A stretch of DNA of 64,000 nt from Mesorhizobium sp. (GCA_004020365.1 SAQR01000003.1:1-64000); one strand, 5' to 3'; counted from the stretch's first letter, positions 34,734 through 44,174 are shown. Translations and numbers: made by a program. Notes: generated by a model not told the origin, from the sequence alone.

Positions 34734-36809
34734 ATGAAACGTGAGATAGCCCCCAATCAGATGAAGATCGATGCCCTTCCGGCGCGTACTTCGCTGGCCA
34801 CCGGCCAAATGGCTCTGAGCAACATCGACTATGACGAGCGTGCCACTATGCACGCCTGGGAAAGCTTTCTGGCTGACGAGCCCAGATGCGCCGGCGATCC
34901 TGTCCACCCAAGCCATGTCCGCTCCCTCATTCACGATTCCTGGTATCGCAGTGCCACCGGCGGCATCAACGCTCAAGGAATTGAAGCGCCGCTGAGCAGT
35001 GATCGCGACGAAATCGAATATCTTACCCGGGCCAATGCAGAACTGCTTTCGGCGGCGCGGCGGTCGTTCGCATCGCTTGGTCAGTTACTGGACGGGACCG
35101 GCGCGATGCTGGTTCTGGCCGACAGCGACGGCGTGCTGATCGACGCCATCGGCGACAAGAAGACGCTGCATGACGGCATGGATATTCACCTCGCCATCGG
35201 CGGCAAATGGAACGAGGATGCCGTCGGGACGAACGGCATCGGTACGGCGCTGTGGACCGGCGAGCCGACTTTCGTGCATGCGGCCGAGCATTTCTGCGCC
35301 GGCATCAAATCCTGGACCTGCGCCGGCGCGCCGATTCGCGACCCGCTGGACGGCAAGATCATCGGTGTGGTCGACCTGTCAGGCTATTCGCCGATCTTCA
35401 GGCCGCACAACACCGCGCTCGTCGCCGCGACAGCCCGGCAGATCGAAAAGGCATTGGCCGAACAGCAGCAGGAACAGCGCACGCGCCTGCTCGAAGCTTT
35501 CATTTCATCGGCTCCCGGCTACCGCCGAAAAGACGGGCTGGTAATCGTCGACCACCGCGGTCGTGCCATCTTCTGCAACAATGTGCCTGATGGCGAGGCC
35601 ACTGAGATGATGGACGGCCCGATGGAGCCAGGCCGTGGCCGCTGGCTGATGAACCTTCCGTCCTCCGGATCCGAAGCCGACCTTGCCAGGGCGCTGCCGG
35701 CCCATCTGCGATCCTGCCATATCACCCCGCTCAAGCTCGATGGCGACCTCCGCGGCGCGGCGCTGGTGTTCCCCTCGGTGCCGGTAGTCTCCACTGCGGC
35801 GGTGGTCCACCGGGAAGTCAACAAGCATCTTCAGGATGCTGTCGCCATGATCGTCGGCGAAAGCGAATCGCTGCATGCCGCCATCGACGTCGCCTGCCGC
35901 GTCGCCCGGTCGAGCAGCGTAACATCGCTGTTGGTCGAAGGTGAAACAGGGGTCGGGAAAGAGCTGTTTGCGCGACTTGTCCATGCCGGCAGCCGGCGCA
36001 CGGCGAACGATCCGTTCATCGCCATGAATTGCGGGGCGATCACCAGGGACCTGTTCGGCAGCGAGTTGTTCGGCCATGTCGCCGGCGCCTTTACCGGCGC
36101 CTCGCGTGAAGGCAAACCGGGGGTTTTCGAGCTCGCCCATGGCGGCGTTCTCAGTCTCGACGAGATCGGCGAATTGCCGCTCGAGATCCAGCCGTTTCTG
36201 CTGCGTGTCCTGGAAGAGCGCGTGGTCAACCGAATTGGCGACAGCCGGGGCCGCCCGGTGGATGTGCGCCTGGTCGCCTCGACCAATCGCGATCTCAAGC
36301 ACGAAATTGCCGCAGGCCGATTCCGCCGCGATCTCTACTATCGAATTGGCGCGGTTTCGATCACTGTTCCACCGCTGCGCGAGCGCGGCGAGGATGTGCT
36401 GCTGCTGGTCGAACATTTCAACCGGCAGATCGCCACCGCAGCGGGCGAGGACCCGCTGGAATTTTCGCAAGAAGCGCTCGATGCCCTGCTCGCCTATCAT
36501 TGGCCGGGCAATGTACGCGAACTGAAGAACCTCATCGGGCGGTTGCATGTCCTGGCGCGGGGTCGAGATATCGGGCTCCACGATCTCCCCGGTGAAATCG
36601 CGGCGCCCAGCGCCACGTCCGATGATGGTAAGACCCTGTCGGCCGAGTTGCCTGGAGGCACACTCGTCGAGGCGGAACGCCAGGCGATGAAGAACGCATT
36701 GGCAGCCGAGGGCGGCAATCTCAGTCGGGTCGCGCGGCGGCTCGGCATTTCCCGGCCGACGCTCTATCGCAAACTCGACCAATACGGCATCCGCCGCGGT
36801 TTCCTCTAG
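34734..36809 (+). CDS. mimR: Sigma-54-dependent transcriptional activator, AcoR/MimR-like
   Basis: A 691-residue activator. A GAF sensor domain (about residues 90-220: GTGAMLVLADSDGVLID, IGGKWNEDAVGTNGIGTAL) is followed by the AAA+ domain with Walker A VEGETGVGKELFAR, the sigma-54 contact loop GAFTGAS, Walker B GVLSLDEIGELPL and the Arg finger in AAGRFRRDLYYRIGAV. A Fis-type helix-turn-helix closes the protein (NLSRVARRLGISRPTLYRKL). AcoR/MimR-type proteins switch on operons in response to alcohols, ketones or phenol. It is convergent with the mim operon, whose promoter has a -24/-12 element. Start ATG 34734 lacks a strong ribosome site; 34761 is an alternative. Confidence 0.85.
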   Translation: MKREIAPNQMKIDALPARTSLATGQMALSNIDYDERATMHAWESFLADEPRCAGDPVHPSHVRSLIHDSWYRSATGGINAQGIEAPLSSDRDEIEYLTRANAELLSAARRSFASLGQLLDGTGAMLVLADSDGVLIDAIGDKKTLHDGMDIHLAIGGKWNEDAVGTNGIGTALWTGEPTFVHAAEHFCAGIKSWTCAGAPIRDPLDGKIIGVVDLSGYSPIFRPHNTALVAATARQIEKALAEQQQEQRTRLLEAFISSAPGYRRKDGLVIVDHRGRAIFCNNVPDGEATEMMDGPMEPGRGRWLMNLPSSGSEADLARALPAHLRSCHITPLKLDGDLRGAALVFPSVPVVSTAAVVHREVNKHLQDAVAMIVGESESLHAAIDVACRVARSSSVTSLLVEGETGVGKELFARLVHAGSRRTANDPFIAMNCGAITRDLFGSELFGHVAGAFTGASREGKPGVFELAHGGVLSLDEIGELPLEIQPFLLRVLEERVVNRIGDSRGRPVDVRLVASTNRDLKHEIAAGRFRRDLYYRIGAVSITVPPLRERGEDVLLLVEHFNRQIATAAGEDPLEFSQEALDALLAYHWPGNVRELKNLIGRLHVLARGRDIGLHDLPGEIAAPSATSDDGKTLSAELPGGTLVEAERQAMKNALAAEGGNLSRVARRLGISRPTLYRKLDQYGIRRGFL

Positions 36810-36857
36810 GATCAGAACCCGGCACAAAAGCGCCCCGCGGCATTCGCGCCACTGGCT

Positions 36858-36895
36858 GGACCGGACACCGCACCCGTCCGCGCGAAATCCGGTCC
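36858..36895. terminator. Inverted repeat between convergent mimR and adh genes
   Basis: GGACCGGA at 36858-36865 pairs with TCCGGTCC at 36888-36895 around a 22-nt loop. Its place between two convergent stops suits a bidirectional terminator, though no T-tract is present. Confidence 0.4.
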
Positions 36896-36901
36896 ATTAT
36901 T

Positions 36902-37945
36902 TCAGGGCACGATAACGCCGCGGCCGGTGAACCGCCGGTTCTTGAAATCGTCGAGTGCAGTGTTGATGCTGGCGAGGTTGTATTCGGTGTAGTGCATCTT
37001 CACCTTGCCGTCGGCGTTGAGTTCCATCAGTTCGACAAGCTCGGTAAAATTGCCAACCAGGCTGCCGCCGATGTTGATCTCCTCGATGACGAGATGGGCG
37101 GTCGGCACATTGATATTGCCGCCATAGCCGACGACGAACAGTTGCCCGCCCTTGCGCACCATCTTCCAGCAGATGTTCTCGACACCGAGTTCACCGACGA
37201 AATCGATGACGACATGGGCGCCGCCGCCGGTGATTTGGCTGACCTCCTCGACGATGTTCGGCCCACCATCGAGGACGAAGTCCGCGCCGAGATCCTTGGC
37301 CAGCACCTGTGCTGCCGGCTCGCGATCGACGGCGATGATGCGGCAGCCCGAGATTGCGTGCAGCGATTGCAGCGCGATGTGGCCGAGCCCGCCTATGCCG
37401 AGCAGCACACAATAACTCCCTGGTCGCAGCAATTTGGCGGCGCGCTTGGCGGCGCGATAAGCGGTGATGCCGGCGTCGGCAAGCGGCGCCACCTCAATCG
37501 GCGTGACGTTGGCGTTGAGCTTGATCAACGAACGCTCGCTGGTGATGAAATACTCCGCGAAACCGCCATTCATGCCGAGGCCCGGAAATTGGCCGTTATC
37601 GCAGTACATATCCTCGCCGTGGCGGCAGTTGAGGCAGATGCCGCACGAGCGGAAGGGGTGGCAGATCACGGCATCACCGCGCTTGACCGACCTGACGCCG
37701 CTGCCGACCTCCTCGACCCAGCCGGCATTTTCATGGCCCATGATGTAAGGCAGCAGCGTGCCCTCTGGATCCATGGTCGGTTTCCATACGCCTTCGATGA
37801 TGTGCAGGTCGGTGCGGCAGAGACCGGCGGCACCGACCCGGACAATCACCTCGTCGGGGGCGGTGATCGTCGGCGCCTTGACCTCCTCGACCCTAAGCTG
37901 GACGTTCATATGCGGATCGTATTCGTACAGTCTGGCAGCTTTCAT
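36902..37945 (-). CDS. Zinc alcohol dehydrogenase of the mim operon
   Basis: A 347-residue medium-chain dehydrogenase. Catalytic zinc: Cys43 (GLCRTDLHI), His-Glu in IMGHENAGWVEEVG; structural zinc: CGICLNCRHGEDMYCD; nucleotide fold: VLLGIGGLGHIALQSLHAI. Such enzymes in propane/acetone monooxygenase clusters oxidise the alcohol made by the monooxygenase, for example 2-propanol or acetol. It is the last gene of the eight-gene minus-strand unit, 37 bp after mimG, with AAAGGACA before its ATG. Confidence 0.85.
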   Translation of the reverse strand: MKAARLYEYDPHMNVQLRVEEVKAPTITAPDEVIVRVGAAGLCRTDLHIIEGVWKPTMDPEGTLLPYIMGHENAGWVEEVGSGVRSVKRGDAVICHPFRSCGICLNCRHGEDMYCDNGQFPGLGMNGGFAEYFITSERSLIKLNANVTPIEVAPLADAGITAYRAAKRAAKLLRPGSYCVLLGIGGLGHIALQSLHAISGCRIIAVDREPAAQVLAKDLGADFVLDGGPNIVEEVSQITGGGAHVVIDFVGELGVENICWKMVRKGGQLFVVGYGGNINVPTAHLVIEEINIGGSLVGNFTELVELMELNADGKVKMHYTEYNLASINTALDDFKNRRFTGRGVIVP

Positions 37946-37982
37946 GGCTGTGTCCTTTCAACGTCGAGATTGTTCGGATTGC

Positions 37983-39614
37983 TTAGGCGCGGCCGAGCTT
38001 TTCAGAGCCGCCGCCGCGAGCCGGTCCGGCCGTCGGGTCCTCGTCCTCGGCGAGATGGCCGATCAGCGTTTCGGTGGTCAGGATCAGCGTCGCCACCGAA
38101 GCTGCGTTGGCGAGTGCTGTGTAGGTGACGCGGACCGGATCAATGATCCCTGCCTCGAACATGTTCTGGTAGCTGCCGGCAGACGCGTTGTAGCCGTAGC
38201 CGCCGTTGATGCGCGTGACTTCCGCCACGACTGCCTCGGGATCGGCGCCGGCATTGACGGCTATGCGCCAGAGCGGCCGCGACAGCACCGATCGCACCAG
38301 GCGCACGCCTTCGGCGACATCGCCGTCGACGCCTGCCGCCACCTTGTCGAGCAGCGGCGCGATCTGGGCAAGCGCCGAGCCACCTCCGGCGACCACGCCC
38401 TCTTCGGATGCGGCGCGTACCGCATTCAGCGAATCCTCGATGAGCTGAATGGTTCGCTTCTGCTCGACCGGCGTGACACCGCCGGCATAAAGAATCGCAG
38501 TGCCGCCAGAAAGCTTGGCCAGGCGCTCGCGCAGCTTGTCCTGATCGATATTCGGCGGCGAAGCTTCATACTGCCGCTGTACCTGAGCGCGACGCGACGC
38601 GATTGCCGCGTGATCGCCGCCGCCGCGGATGATCGAGGTGTAGGACGAACTGGTCTTGACCCGGTCGGCTGTTCCGAGATCGTCGGCGGTGATGTCCTCC
38701 AGCCGACCGCCGAGGTCGCGCGCGATCACCTTGCCGCCGGTGATGATCGCCAGATCCTCCATCATCGCCTTGCGCCAATGGCCATACTCCGGCGGATGGA
38801 CAACGAGGTATTTTCCAGGTCCTTGCTTGCCGAGCAGCGTCACCACAACTTCCGGCGACATTTCCTCGGACACGATCAGCAGCGGCCGACCATCCTCGGC
38901 GGCGATGCGGCGAGCCGCATCCAGCGCCTCGGGCTCCTTGATCTTGAGATCGGTCATCAGGATGTACGGCCGTTCGAGAACAGCCTCCATCTTCTCCTGG
39001 TCAGTCACCATGTGATGAGAGAGATAGCCGCGGTCGAAGGACATGCCCTCGACCACATCGAGCGTGGTCTCGGTGGTGACGCTGAAGTCCGTGGTGATGA
39101 CGCCTTCGGCCCCCACCCGCTGGTGGGCTTCCGCCACCAGCGCGCCAAGCTTGGCATCTGTCGCCGCGATGTTGGCGACCGAGGCGAGAATGCCGTTGCC
39201 CTTAGCCGGCTTGGCCGAAGCCTTGAGCGCCGCCACCACCGCTGTCACGGCAAGGTCGATGCCTTTGCACAGATCGACGGATTTCACGCCGCGTTCATTC
39301 GCCTCCACACCGCCCTGGATGAGAGCGTTGGCGAGCACGATGGCAGTCGTGGTACCGTCGCCGGCGACCTCGTTGGTTTGCATCGACACTTCGCGAACGA
39401 CCTGCGCGCCCATGTTTTCGAAACGGTCGTGCAATTCGATCTCCGAGGCGATGCTGACACCGTCACGGGTCACCATCGGCGTGCCGATCGGCCGGTCGAT
39501 CATGGCGTTCATGCCTTTGGGGCCGAGCGTCGGCTCGACGGCAGCAGCCAGCCGAAAGACGCCACGGGCGAGAGCGCGGCGGGCGTCGGAATTGTGAAGC
39601 ATTATTTTGGGCAT
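37983..39614 (-). CDS. mimG: GroEL-like chaperonin of the monooxygenase cluster (MimG)
   Basis: A 543-residue chaperonin. It has the ATP-binding EVAGDGTTTAIVLANAL (Asp of the P-loop) and IEDSLNAVRAASEEGVVAGGG, with the catalytic Asp retained. Compared with housekeeping GroEL the sequence is divergent, and the C-terminus lacks the Gly-Gly-Met tail (it ends in an Arg/Gly/Lys-rich segment). MimG-type proteins are needed for folding the MimA hydroxylase in mycobacteria. No groES is in this cluster, so it must use the housekeeping co-chaperonin or none. GGAAGGAGG precedes ATG 39614. A 5-bp hairpin overlaps that ribosome site. Confidence 0.88.
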   Translation of the reverse strand: MPKIMLHNSDARRALARGVFRLAAAVEPTLGPKGMNAMIDRPIGTPMVTRDGVSIASEIELHDRFENMGAQVVREVSMQTNEVAGDGTTTAIVLANALIQGGVEANERGVKSVDLCKGIDLAVTAVVAALKASAKPAKGNGILASVANIAATDAKLGALVAEAHQRVGAEGVITTDFSVTTETTLDVVEGMSFDRGYLSHHMVTDQEKMEAVLERPYILMTDLKIKEPEALDAARRIAAEDGRPLLIVSEEMSPEVVVTLLGKQGPGKYLVVHPPEYGHWRKAMMEDLAIITGGKVIARDLGGRLEDITADDLGTADRVKTSSSYTSIIRGGGDHAAIASRRAQVQRQYEASPPNIDQDKLRERLAKLSGGTAILYAGGVTPVEQKRTIQLIEDSLNAVRAASEEGVVAGGGSALAQIAPLLDKVAAGVDGDVAEGVRLVRSVLSRPLWRIAVNAGADPEAVVAEVTRINGGYGYNASAGSYQNMFEAGIIDPVRVTYTALANAASVATLILTTETLIGHLAEDEDPTAGPARGGGSEKLGRA

Positions 39615-39691
39615 GATTCCTCCTTCCGCCTTACGGGCGGGTTGTTGGTTAGGGGCCTCGTGCGAGGGAGGCCGTTGTTTTCGGCTCTACT

Positions 39692-40492
39692 TCAGGCGGT
39701 CGGCGCGGCTCGTGCCGGCACGCGATCCATGATGAAATCGACCAGTGTCGGTTCGCCCTCGACCACATCGAGTTCCTTGTATCTGGTCCGCTTGAGTCCA
39801 CGGCACAGCGCTCCGTTGAACTCCATGTTGACGCGCACACCGCGCAGTTCGGCGAGATGAGCACCGAGTGCGGCCGCCGGTATGCGTTGCCCTTCCCAGG
39901 TCACGAAGACGGGATCATCCGCCCGGCGGCCGGGAAAACGCTCGATCAGAGCCGCCCGGTATCTCGGCTTCTGTTTGGCCGCTTCGCCCGCTTCGAGCCG
40001 CGCGACGTCGTATGCCGGCAGGTCCATGCCGAGGATTTCCCGATCCGTCAGACCGTGCTGCCGGAGACCCCGCAAGACAGCCTCCTGGCGCCGCTTGAAT
40101 GCCTTCATCCTGAAGGTTTCGCGCAAAGCGGCCAGATCCTGATCCTCGGCAAGTTCGACGAAAATATCGGCGAATGTCTTGCCGGCTGCCATGCCGCGAT
40201 TGATCTCTTCCGCGAACATGTGGTCGTGCAGCTTGACGCGATAGGCCGGCGCCCAGGAGAGCTGGTCGAGCGCCTTGCGGACGCCGTCCAGCATCAGGAA
40301 CGCGAAGTTGGGCGAGCACCAGTAGGTCGGCAGGCGGAAATCTATCTCCACGCTGCCATCGCCCGTCATCACGGCCCGCTCGACGAAGCCCATCTCGGTA
40401 ATCGGTTCGTCGAGCTCGGGGTCGTTGACCTCACCAAGGCACCGCCAGAGCTCCTTCTCGCGGTTGCCGGAAACGCTGGCGGCGGTTGCCAT
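39692..40492 (-). CDS. DUF59/MIP18-type iron-sulfur assembly protein, long form
   Basis: A 266-residue protein whose first about 100 residues are a DUF59 (metal-sulfur cluster assembly) domain: WRCLGEVNDPELDEPITEMG and IDFRLPTYWCSPNFAFLMLDGVRKAL. The remaining part is basic and helical and has no family I know. I chose ATG 40492, five bases after the preceding stop and preceded by GGAGTAGGGG; the frame extends much further upstream without support. It occurs in mim/prm-type clusters next to the amidohydrolase and chaperonin, and probably helps mature the reductase [2Fe-2S] or the diiron centre. That role is inference. Confidence 0.75.
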   Translation of the reverse strand: MATAASVSGNREKELWRCLGEVNDPELDEPITEMGFVERAVMTGDGSVEIDFRLPTYWCSPNFAFLMLDGVRKALDQLSWAPAYRVKLHDHMFAEEINRGMAAGKTFADIFVELAEDQDLAALRETFRMKAFKRRQEAVLRGLRQHGLTDREILGMDLPAYDVARLEAGEAAKQKPRYRAALIERFPGRRADDPVFVTWEGQRIPAAALGAHLAELRGVRVNMEFNGALCRGLKRTRYKELDVVEGEPTLVDFIMDRVPARAAPTA

Positions 40493-40497
40493 GGCCC

Positions 40498-41520
40498 CTA
40501 CTCCGCCGCGATGCTGAAGGGCGAACTGGCGAGCGCCTTCTTCTTGGCTTCGATGTCGATGTTGTAGAGACGCGCGGCATTGAGGCCGAGGATCTTCTCC
40601 TTGATCTCGTCGGTCAGCTGCACGCCCCGTTCTGCGGCGATGTCGTCGGGGATCTGGTAGGCCCAGAATTTCTCGACCAGCCAGCGTGGCGTCCAGATCG
40701 CGTAGTCGGAACCGAACAGGATTTTCTCCGGCCCGAGCCAAAAGAGCAGTTCGGCGATGACTTCGCCGAAATAGCGCGGGCGGGAATGGATGAAGGGCAG
40801 CGCTACCGCGAGCCCACCGTAGACGTTGGTTTCCTGCGTAGCGATCCAGCAGAAATCGTCGAGGCGCGGCAGGCCGCAATGCTCGATGATCCAGTTGAGG
40901 CCCTGGAAATCCGTCGCCGCGTGATCGACGTCATGAACATCGAAGGCATCCTTGCTGAGCGGCAGGATCGTCGGGCCCTTGTGGACGTGGATGTTCCTGA
41001 TGCCAAGCTTGTCGCAGAGTTCGAAGCATTTGTAGGCATCGGGATCGGTGAGCTTCCAGCCCTTGGAGGCGCCGTTCCATTCCGCCGTGTACATCTTCAC
41101 GCCCTTGACGTCGTAGGTCTCCTTGAGGAAATGGATGTACTCAAGCGCCTTCTCGCCGTCGCGCGGATCGAAGGCGCCGTTGACGATGAAACGCTCCGGA
41201 TAACGCTTGGCCACCTCTGCGTTGCGTTCGATCGTGTTGAAGCCGTTCTTGTAGAAGTCCTTGAGATAGGTCGACTGGACGATCGCCATATCATCTGGAC
41301 CGTCGATGAACAGGTCGCGATAGAGATCGTCGGCACTGTATTTCTCGAACTTGCTCTTCTCCCACAGCTGGTCCTTGGGGCTCATCCCAGTGTGATAGGC
41401 GTAGAAGCAATCGATGAACTGCTTGCCGTGAATATTCTTCTGATTCTCCGGGCTGCCGTCCCAGAAATGGGTGTGGCCATCGACCACGAAAATATCCTTG
41501 CCTTCCGGTGTCCTGAACAT
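40498..41520 (-). CDS. Amidohydrolase_2-family protein of the mim operon
   Basis: A 340-residue TIM-barrel metal-dependent hydrolase. VVDGHTHFWDGSPENQ gives the first metal-binding His-x-His; RNIHVHKGPTILPLSKDAF and WIIEHCGLPRLDD give later His residues; ILFGSDYAIWTPRW gives the catalytic Asp. Related proteins (Amidohydro_2) are decarboxylases or hydrolases. A copy is usual in propane/mim monooxygenase clusters, but its reaction there is not established. ATG 41520 has GGAGGAAAG upstream; the 15 extra codons of the longer frame are unsupported. A strong hairpin separates it from mimD. Confidence 0.82.
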   Translation of the reverse strand: MFRTPEGKDIFVVDGHTHFWDGSPENQKNIHGKQFIDCFYAYHTGMSPKDQLWEKSKFEKYSADDLYRDLFIDGPDDMAIVQSTYLKDFYKNGFNTIERNAEVAKRYPERFIVNGAFDPRDGEKALEYIHFLKETYDVKGVKMYTAEWNGASKGWKLTDPDAYKCFELCDKLGIRNIHVHKGPTILPLSKDAFDVHDVDHAATDFQGLNWIIEHCGLPRLDDFCWIATQETNVYGGLAVALPFIHSRPRYFGEVIAELLFWLGPEKILFGSDYAIWTPRWLVEKFWAYQIPDDIAAERGVQLTDEIKEKILGLNAARLYNIDIEAKKKALASSPFSIAAE

Positions 41521-41553
41521 TCTTTCCTCCGCAAGATGCGTGTTGATCGGTTC

Positions 41554-41589
41554 GGCGTGCCGCAATCAGGCGGCACGCCTGATTTTTTT
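41554..41589. terminator. Stem-loop between mimD and the amidohydrolase gene
   Basis: GGCGTGCCGC (41554-41563) pairs perfectly with GCGGCACGCC (41570-41579) around a 6-nt loop. A run of T follows on the plus strand (41584-41589), so on the minus-strand mim transcript the hairpin is preceded by A's. It is best read as an mRNA-stability or attenuation element within the operon. Confidence 0.55.
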
Positions 41590-41594
41590 GCCGG

Positions 41595-41966
41595 CTATTC
41601 GATGTATTCGAACATCTCGTCCATGTTGCCGAACAGGATCACGGTGTTGTCGTCGATGCGCACCATCCGCCCGTAGTGGGTGGAGCTGTTGACCTCGAAG
41701 GTTTCCGCCGTCATCTCGCGGCCGAGATATTCGCTGATTTCATCCATCTTGAAGATCAGCTTGCCGCTGCCGTCGATCCGGATCATCGCCGGTTGGTAGG
41801 TGACGATCACGTTCGGCTTCAGGCCCATGAATTCGGCGATGGCTCTGGCCTCGACCGAGTCGTTCATGGTGACGCCGCACTGATGCGAAATCGTCTGTTC
41901 GAAGGTGATGTCCTTCATCTCCTTGAAGATGTTGGAATGCGTTGCGTCGCGTGCTGCTAGTGACAT
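41595..41966 (-). CDS. mimD: Monooxygenase coupling (effector) protein MimD
   Basis: A 123-residue protein of the MmoB/DmpM coupling family: a short N-terminal tail, then CGVTMNDSVEARAIAEFMG, VTYQPAMIRIDGSGKLIFKMDEI and a C-terminal acidic segment (VILFGNMDEMFEYIE). Coupling proteins have no cofactor and bind the hydroxylase to time electron transfer and substrate access. ATG 41966 with GGGAGA upstream gives the family's usual size; the much longer frame to 42182 overlaps mimC and is not supported. It lies 16 bp after mimC. Confidence 0.9.
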   Translation of the reverse strand: MSLAARDATHSNIFKEMKDITFEQTISHQCGVTMNDSVEARAIAEFMGLKPNVIVTYQPAMIRIDGSGKLIFKMDEISEYLGREMTAETFEVNSSTHYGRMVRIDDNTVILFGNMDEMFEYIE

Positions 41967-41982
41967 GGCATTTCTCCCTGTG

Positions 41983-43041
41983 TCAGCGCTTGAGGCCGAG
42001 TTCGCCGAGAATCTGGCCAATCCGTTCCTCGGATTTGGCGCGGACATCCGCGAACGCGACTGGCTTGGAATGCGGCATCGACCAGATCGGCTGCAGGCCG
42101 ATGGCTGCCTTGTCGGCGAGCGCGCCGTGTTTCTTGACCCAGCCCTGGAAGAGCTTCTTGTTCGTCGCGCCGTGTTTCTCATCGTTGGCGAGCAAGTGCA
42201 TGAGGTCGATCGTGTTGGCGAGGTTGCGCTCGTAGTCGGCCTCGGCCGCCGAGATCACTGCAGGGGTGATGAAGTCATGGTTGGCGGCGGCGATTTGCAT
42301 CAGGAAGCCTGAGCGGAACACTTCACCGACCAGCGGCTCGAAGACGATGTTGATGGCGAAATACTGTTCGAGATAGTCGGTCGCGCCCATGATGGTTTCG
42401 ACCGCCCGGCGGGTACCTTGCCAGTTGTTGTCCTCGAGCCAGGCCTTCTTGCCAAGTTCGTCGTCCCAGCCGGGAAGGTCCATGCCGATCTCGGCAAGGT
42501 AGAGCGTGATGTCCTGGGCCAGCCGCAGCTTGTAGGACGAGTTGGTCAGCGTCGCGTTGTTGATCATCTGGGTGTAGCCGTAGCGCTGCGCCTGCATCAG
42601 CGAGGTGCCGAGCCCGAATTCGGAGTGCTTCCAGGCGCCGAGCTGCGTCTGCAGAATCTTGACCCAGGCCTTGTCGAAGGTCTTCGGCGCGCCGGACTTG
42701 CGGGCATTGTTGATGACGCTCTGCACCATCGTCTCGATCTTCGACTGGCGCTGGTAGTGCGTGCGTTCCCACTCCTGATCAGGAGCGCGGAAGGCATGCC
42801 AGTTCGAGCTCTGCGCGGCGGTGTTCTGCTTGACATAGGCGCCCTTGCCGTCGGCGAAGGAGATGATCCAGTCCTGGATCAGGTAACGCTCCGGGTCGGG
42901 CTGCACGTCGACCGTCATGTCCTCGTAGTGGGTGGCACGCTGGCCCTTCGGGTCGAAATACCGGTACTTCCGGCTGTCGGAATCGGCAAAGATCGCCGCG
43001 CCGGCGGCTCCGGATCCGACTGAACTCGAGATAGCTGGCAT
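41983..43041 (-). CDS. mimC: Monooxygenase small hydroxylase subunit MimC
   Basis: A 352-residue beta subunit of a soluble diiron monooxygenase, helical, without the metal ligands. Family stretches include RKYRYFDPKGQRATHYEDMT, RYLIQDWIISFADGKGAYV, and AQRYGYTQMINNATLTNSSYK. It forms the alpha2beta2 hydroxylase with MimA. ATG 43041 lies 8 bp after GGGAG; a GTG nine bases upstream is a weaker choice. The order mimA-mimB (reductase)-mimC-mimD is that of mycobacterial mimABCD. Confidence 0.9.
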   Translation of the reverse strand: MPAISSSVGSGAAGAAIFADSDSRKYRYFDPKGQRATHYEDMTVDVQPDPERYLIQDWIISFADGKGAYVKQNTAAQSSNWHAFRAPDQEWERTHYQRQSKIETMVQSVINNARKSGAPKTFDKAWVKILQTQLGAWKHSEFGLGTSLMQAQRYGYTQMINNATLTNSSYKLRLAQDITLYLAEIGMDLPGWDDELGKKAWLEDNNWQGTRRAVETIMGATDYLEQYFAINIVFEPLVGEVFRSGFLMQIAAANHDFITPAVISAAEADYERNLANTIDLMHLLANDEKHGATNKKLFQGWVKKHGALADKAAIGLQPIWSMPHSKPVAFADVRAKSEERIGQILGELGLKR

Positions 43042-43091
43042 AGTCTTCACTCCCTTGTTGCAGTTGTGGTTGCAGTTGCGCGGCCGTCCCC

Positions 43092-44153
43092 TCAGTGGGT
43101 CGGCGTAGCACCTGTCGATGTGATGAACTTGTCGAAGAAGATCCGCTCAGTCTCGAACCCGTTCATGAATAGGACCGGCTGAAGCGCATCAATCATCGGT
43201 GGCGGGCCACAGGCATGGACATCGCCCTGCCCGTCGACCGCAAGTTGCTTGAGCTTGGCGTCGACACTCTGGTGTACGAAACCGCGTTCGCCTTGCCATT
43301 CGGCGTCATCAGTCGCGTGCGACAGCACGGGAATGAAGGTGACGTCGGAATGACTGCCGACGAGTTCAGCGATCCTGTCGAGATAGAACAGGTCGTTGCG
43401 GGTCCTGGCACCGTAGAAGAAATAGACCGGACGTTTCTCGCCACTGTTCAGATGGTCGTTGAGGATCGACCAGATCGGCGACATGCCGGAGCCGGCGCCG
43501 ACCAGGATCAGGGGTCCTTGCCGTTCTTCCCGACGGAAACAGGTTCCGTAGGGTCCGACGACGGTGACTTCGGCTCCAACCTTGATTCCTCCGGAATCGA
43601 GTTCTCCGGAGAACTTTCCCTCAGGGTATTTTTTGATGATGAAGCAGAGTTTTTCGGTTTGGTCCGGCGTATTTGCCATGGAGAACGAGCGCGTAATCGT
43701 CTCCCCTTTTTCCGTGGTAACCGTGATGTCGACATATTGCCCCGCCCAGAACTTTATCGGCGAGCCGAGTTCGATCTCGATGCCGCGAATGTCGTGGGTC
43801 AGGTGCTCGATCAGAGCAATCCGGCCGTTGAACGTCTTCACGGCGATCGCTTTCGCCAAAATCTCCTCGTCGTAGTTGAGAAGCTCGACTTCCAGATCGG
43901 AGTAGGCGATGCAGCGGCACAAAAGCACGTGGCCGCTCTCCTTCTCCATGTCGTTCAGCGCGAAAGTCGAGTATTTCAGCATGTCGACTTCGCCTTCGAG
44001 CAACACGCTCTTGCAGGCCGAGCATTGCCCTTCCTTGCAGCCGTGCGGCAGGGCGATGCCCTGGCGGAAAGCGGCGTTGAGCACCGTTTCGCCATGCTCG
44101 ACGTCGAATTCGACGTCGACCGGGCTGAGCCTGACCGTGTGGGTTTCCGACAT
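43092..44153 (-). CDS. mimB: Monooxygenase reductase MimB
   Basis: A 353-residue NADH-dependent reductase. An N-terminal plant-type [2Fe-2S] domain has Cys39, Cys44, Cys47 (HGCKEGQCSACKS) and Cys79 (HVLLCRC); next come the FAD motif TRSFSMANTP and the NAD-binding LVGAGSGMSPIWS, with a C-terminal HACGPPPMIDAL. Electrons from NADH pass via FAD and the cluster to the diiron hydroxylase. GGAGG precedes ATG 44153. It follows mimA by 53 bp, and that gap holds a GC-rich hairpin. Confidence 0.92.
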   Translation of the reverse strand: MSETHTVRLSPVDVEFDVEHGETVLNAAFRQGIALPHGCKEGQCSACKSVLLEGEVDMLKYSTFALNDMEKESGHVLLCRCIAYSDLEVELLNYDEEILAKAIAVKTFNGRIALIEHLTHDIRGIEIELGSPIKFWAGQYVDITVTTEKGETITRSFSMANTPDQTEKLCFIIKKYPEGKFSGELDSGGIKVGAEVTVVGPYGTCFRREERQGPLILVGAGSGMSPIWSILNDHLNSGEKRPVYFFYGARTRNDLFYLDRIAELVGSHSDVTFIPVLSHATDDAEWQGERGFVHQSVDAKLKQLAVDGQGDVHACGPPPMIDALQPVLFMNGFETERIFFDKFITSTGATPTH

Positions 44154-44174
44154 ACGGACCTCCAGTGAAAGGAA

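Noticed and set aside
35505-36827. A 440-codon minus-strand frame opposite the sigma-54 activator
   Set aside because: The plus-strand protein has GAF, AAA+ and HTH motifs. The minus frame is a shadow.
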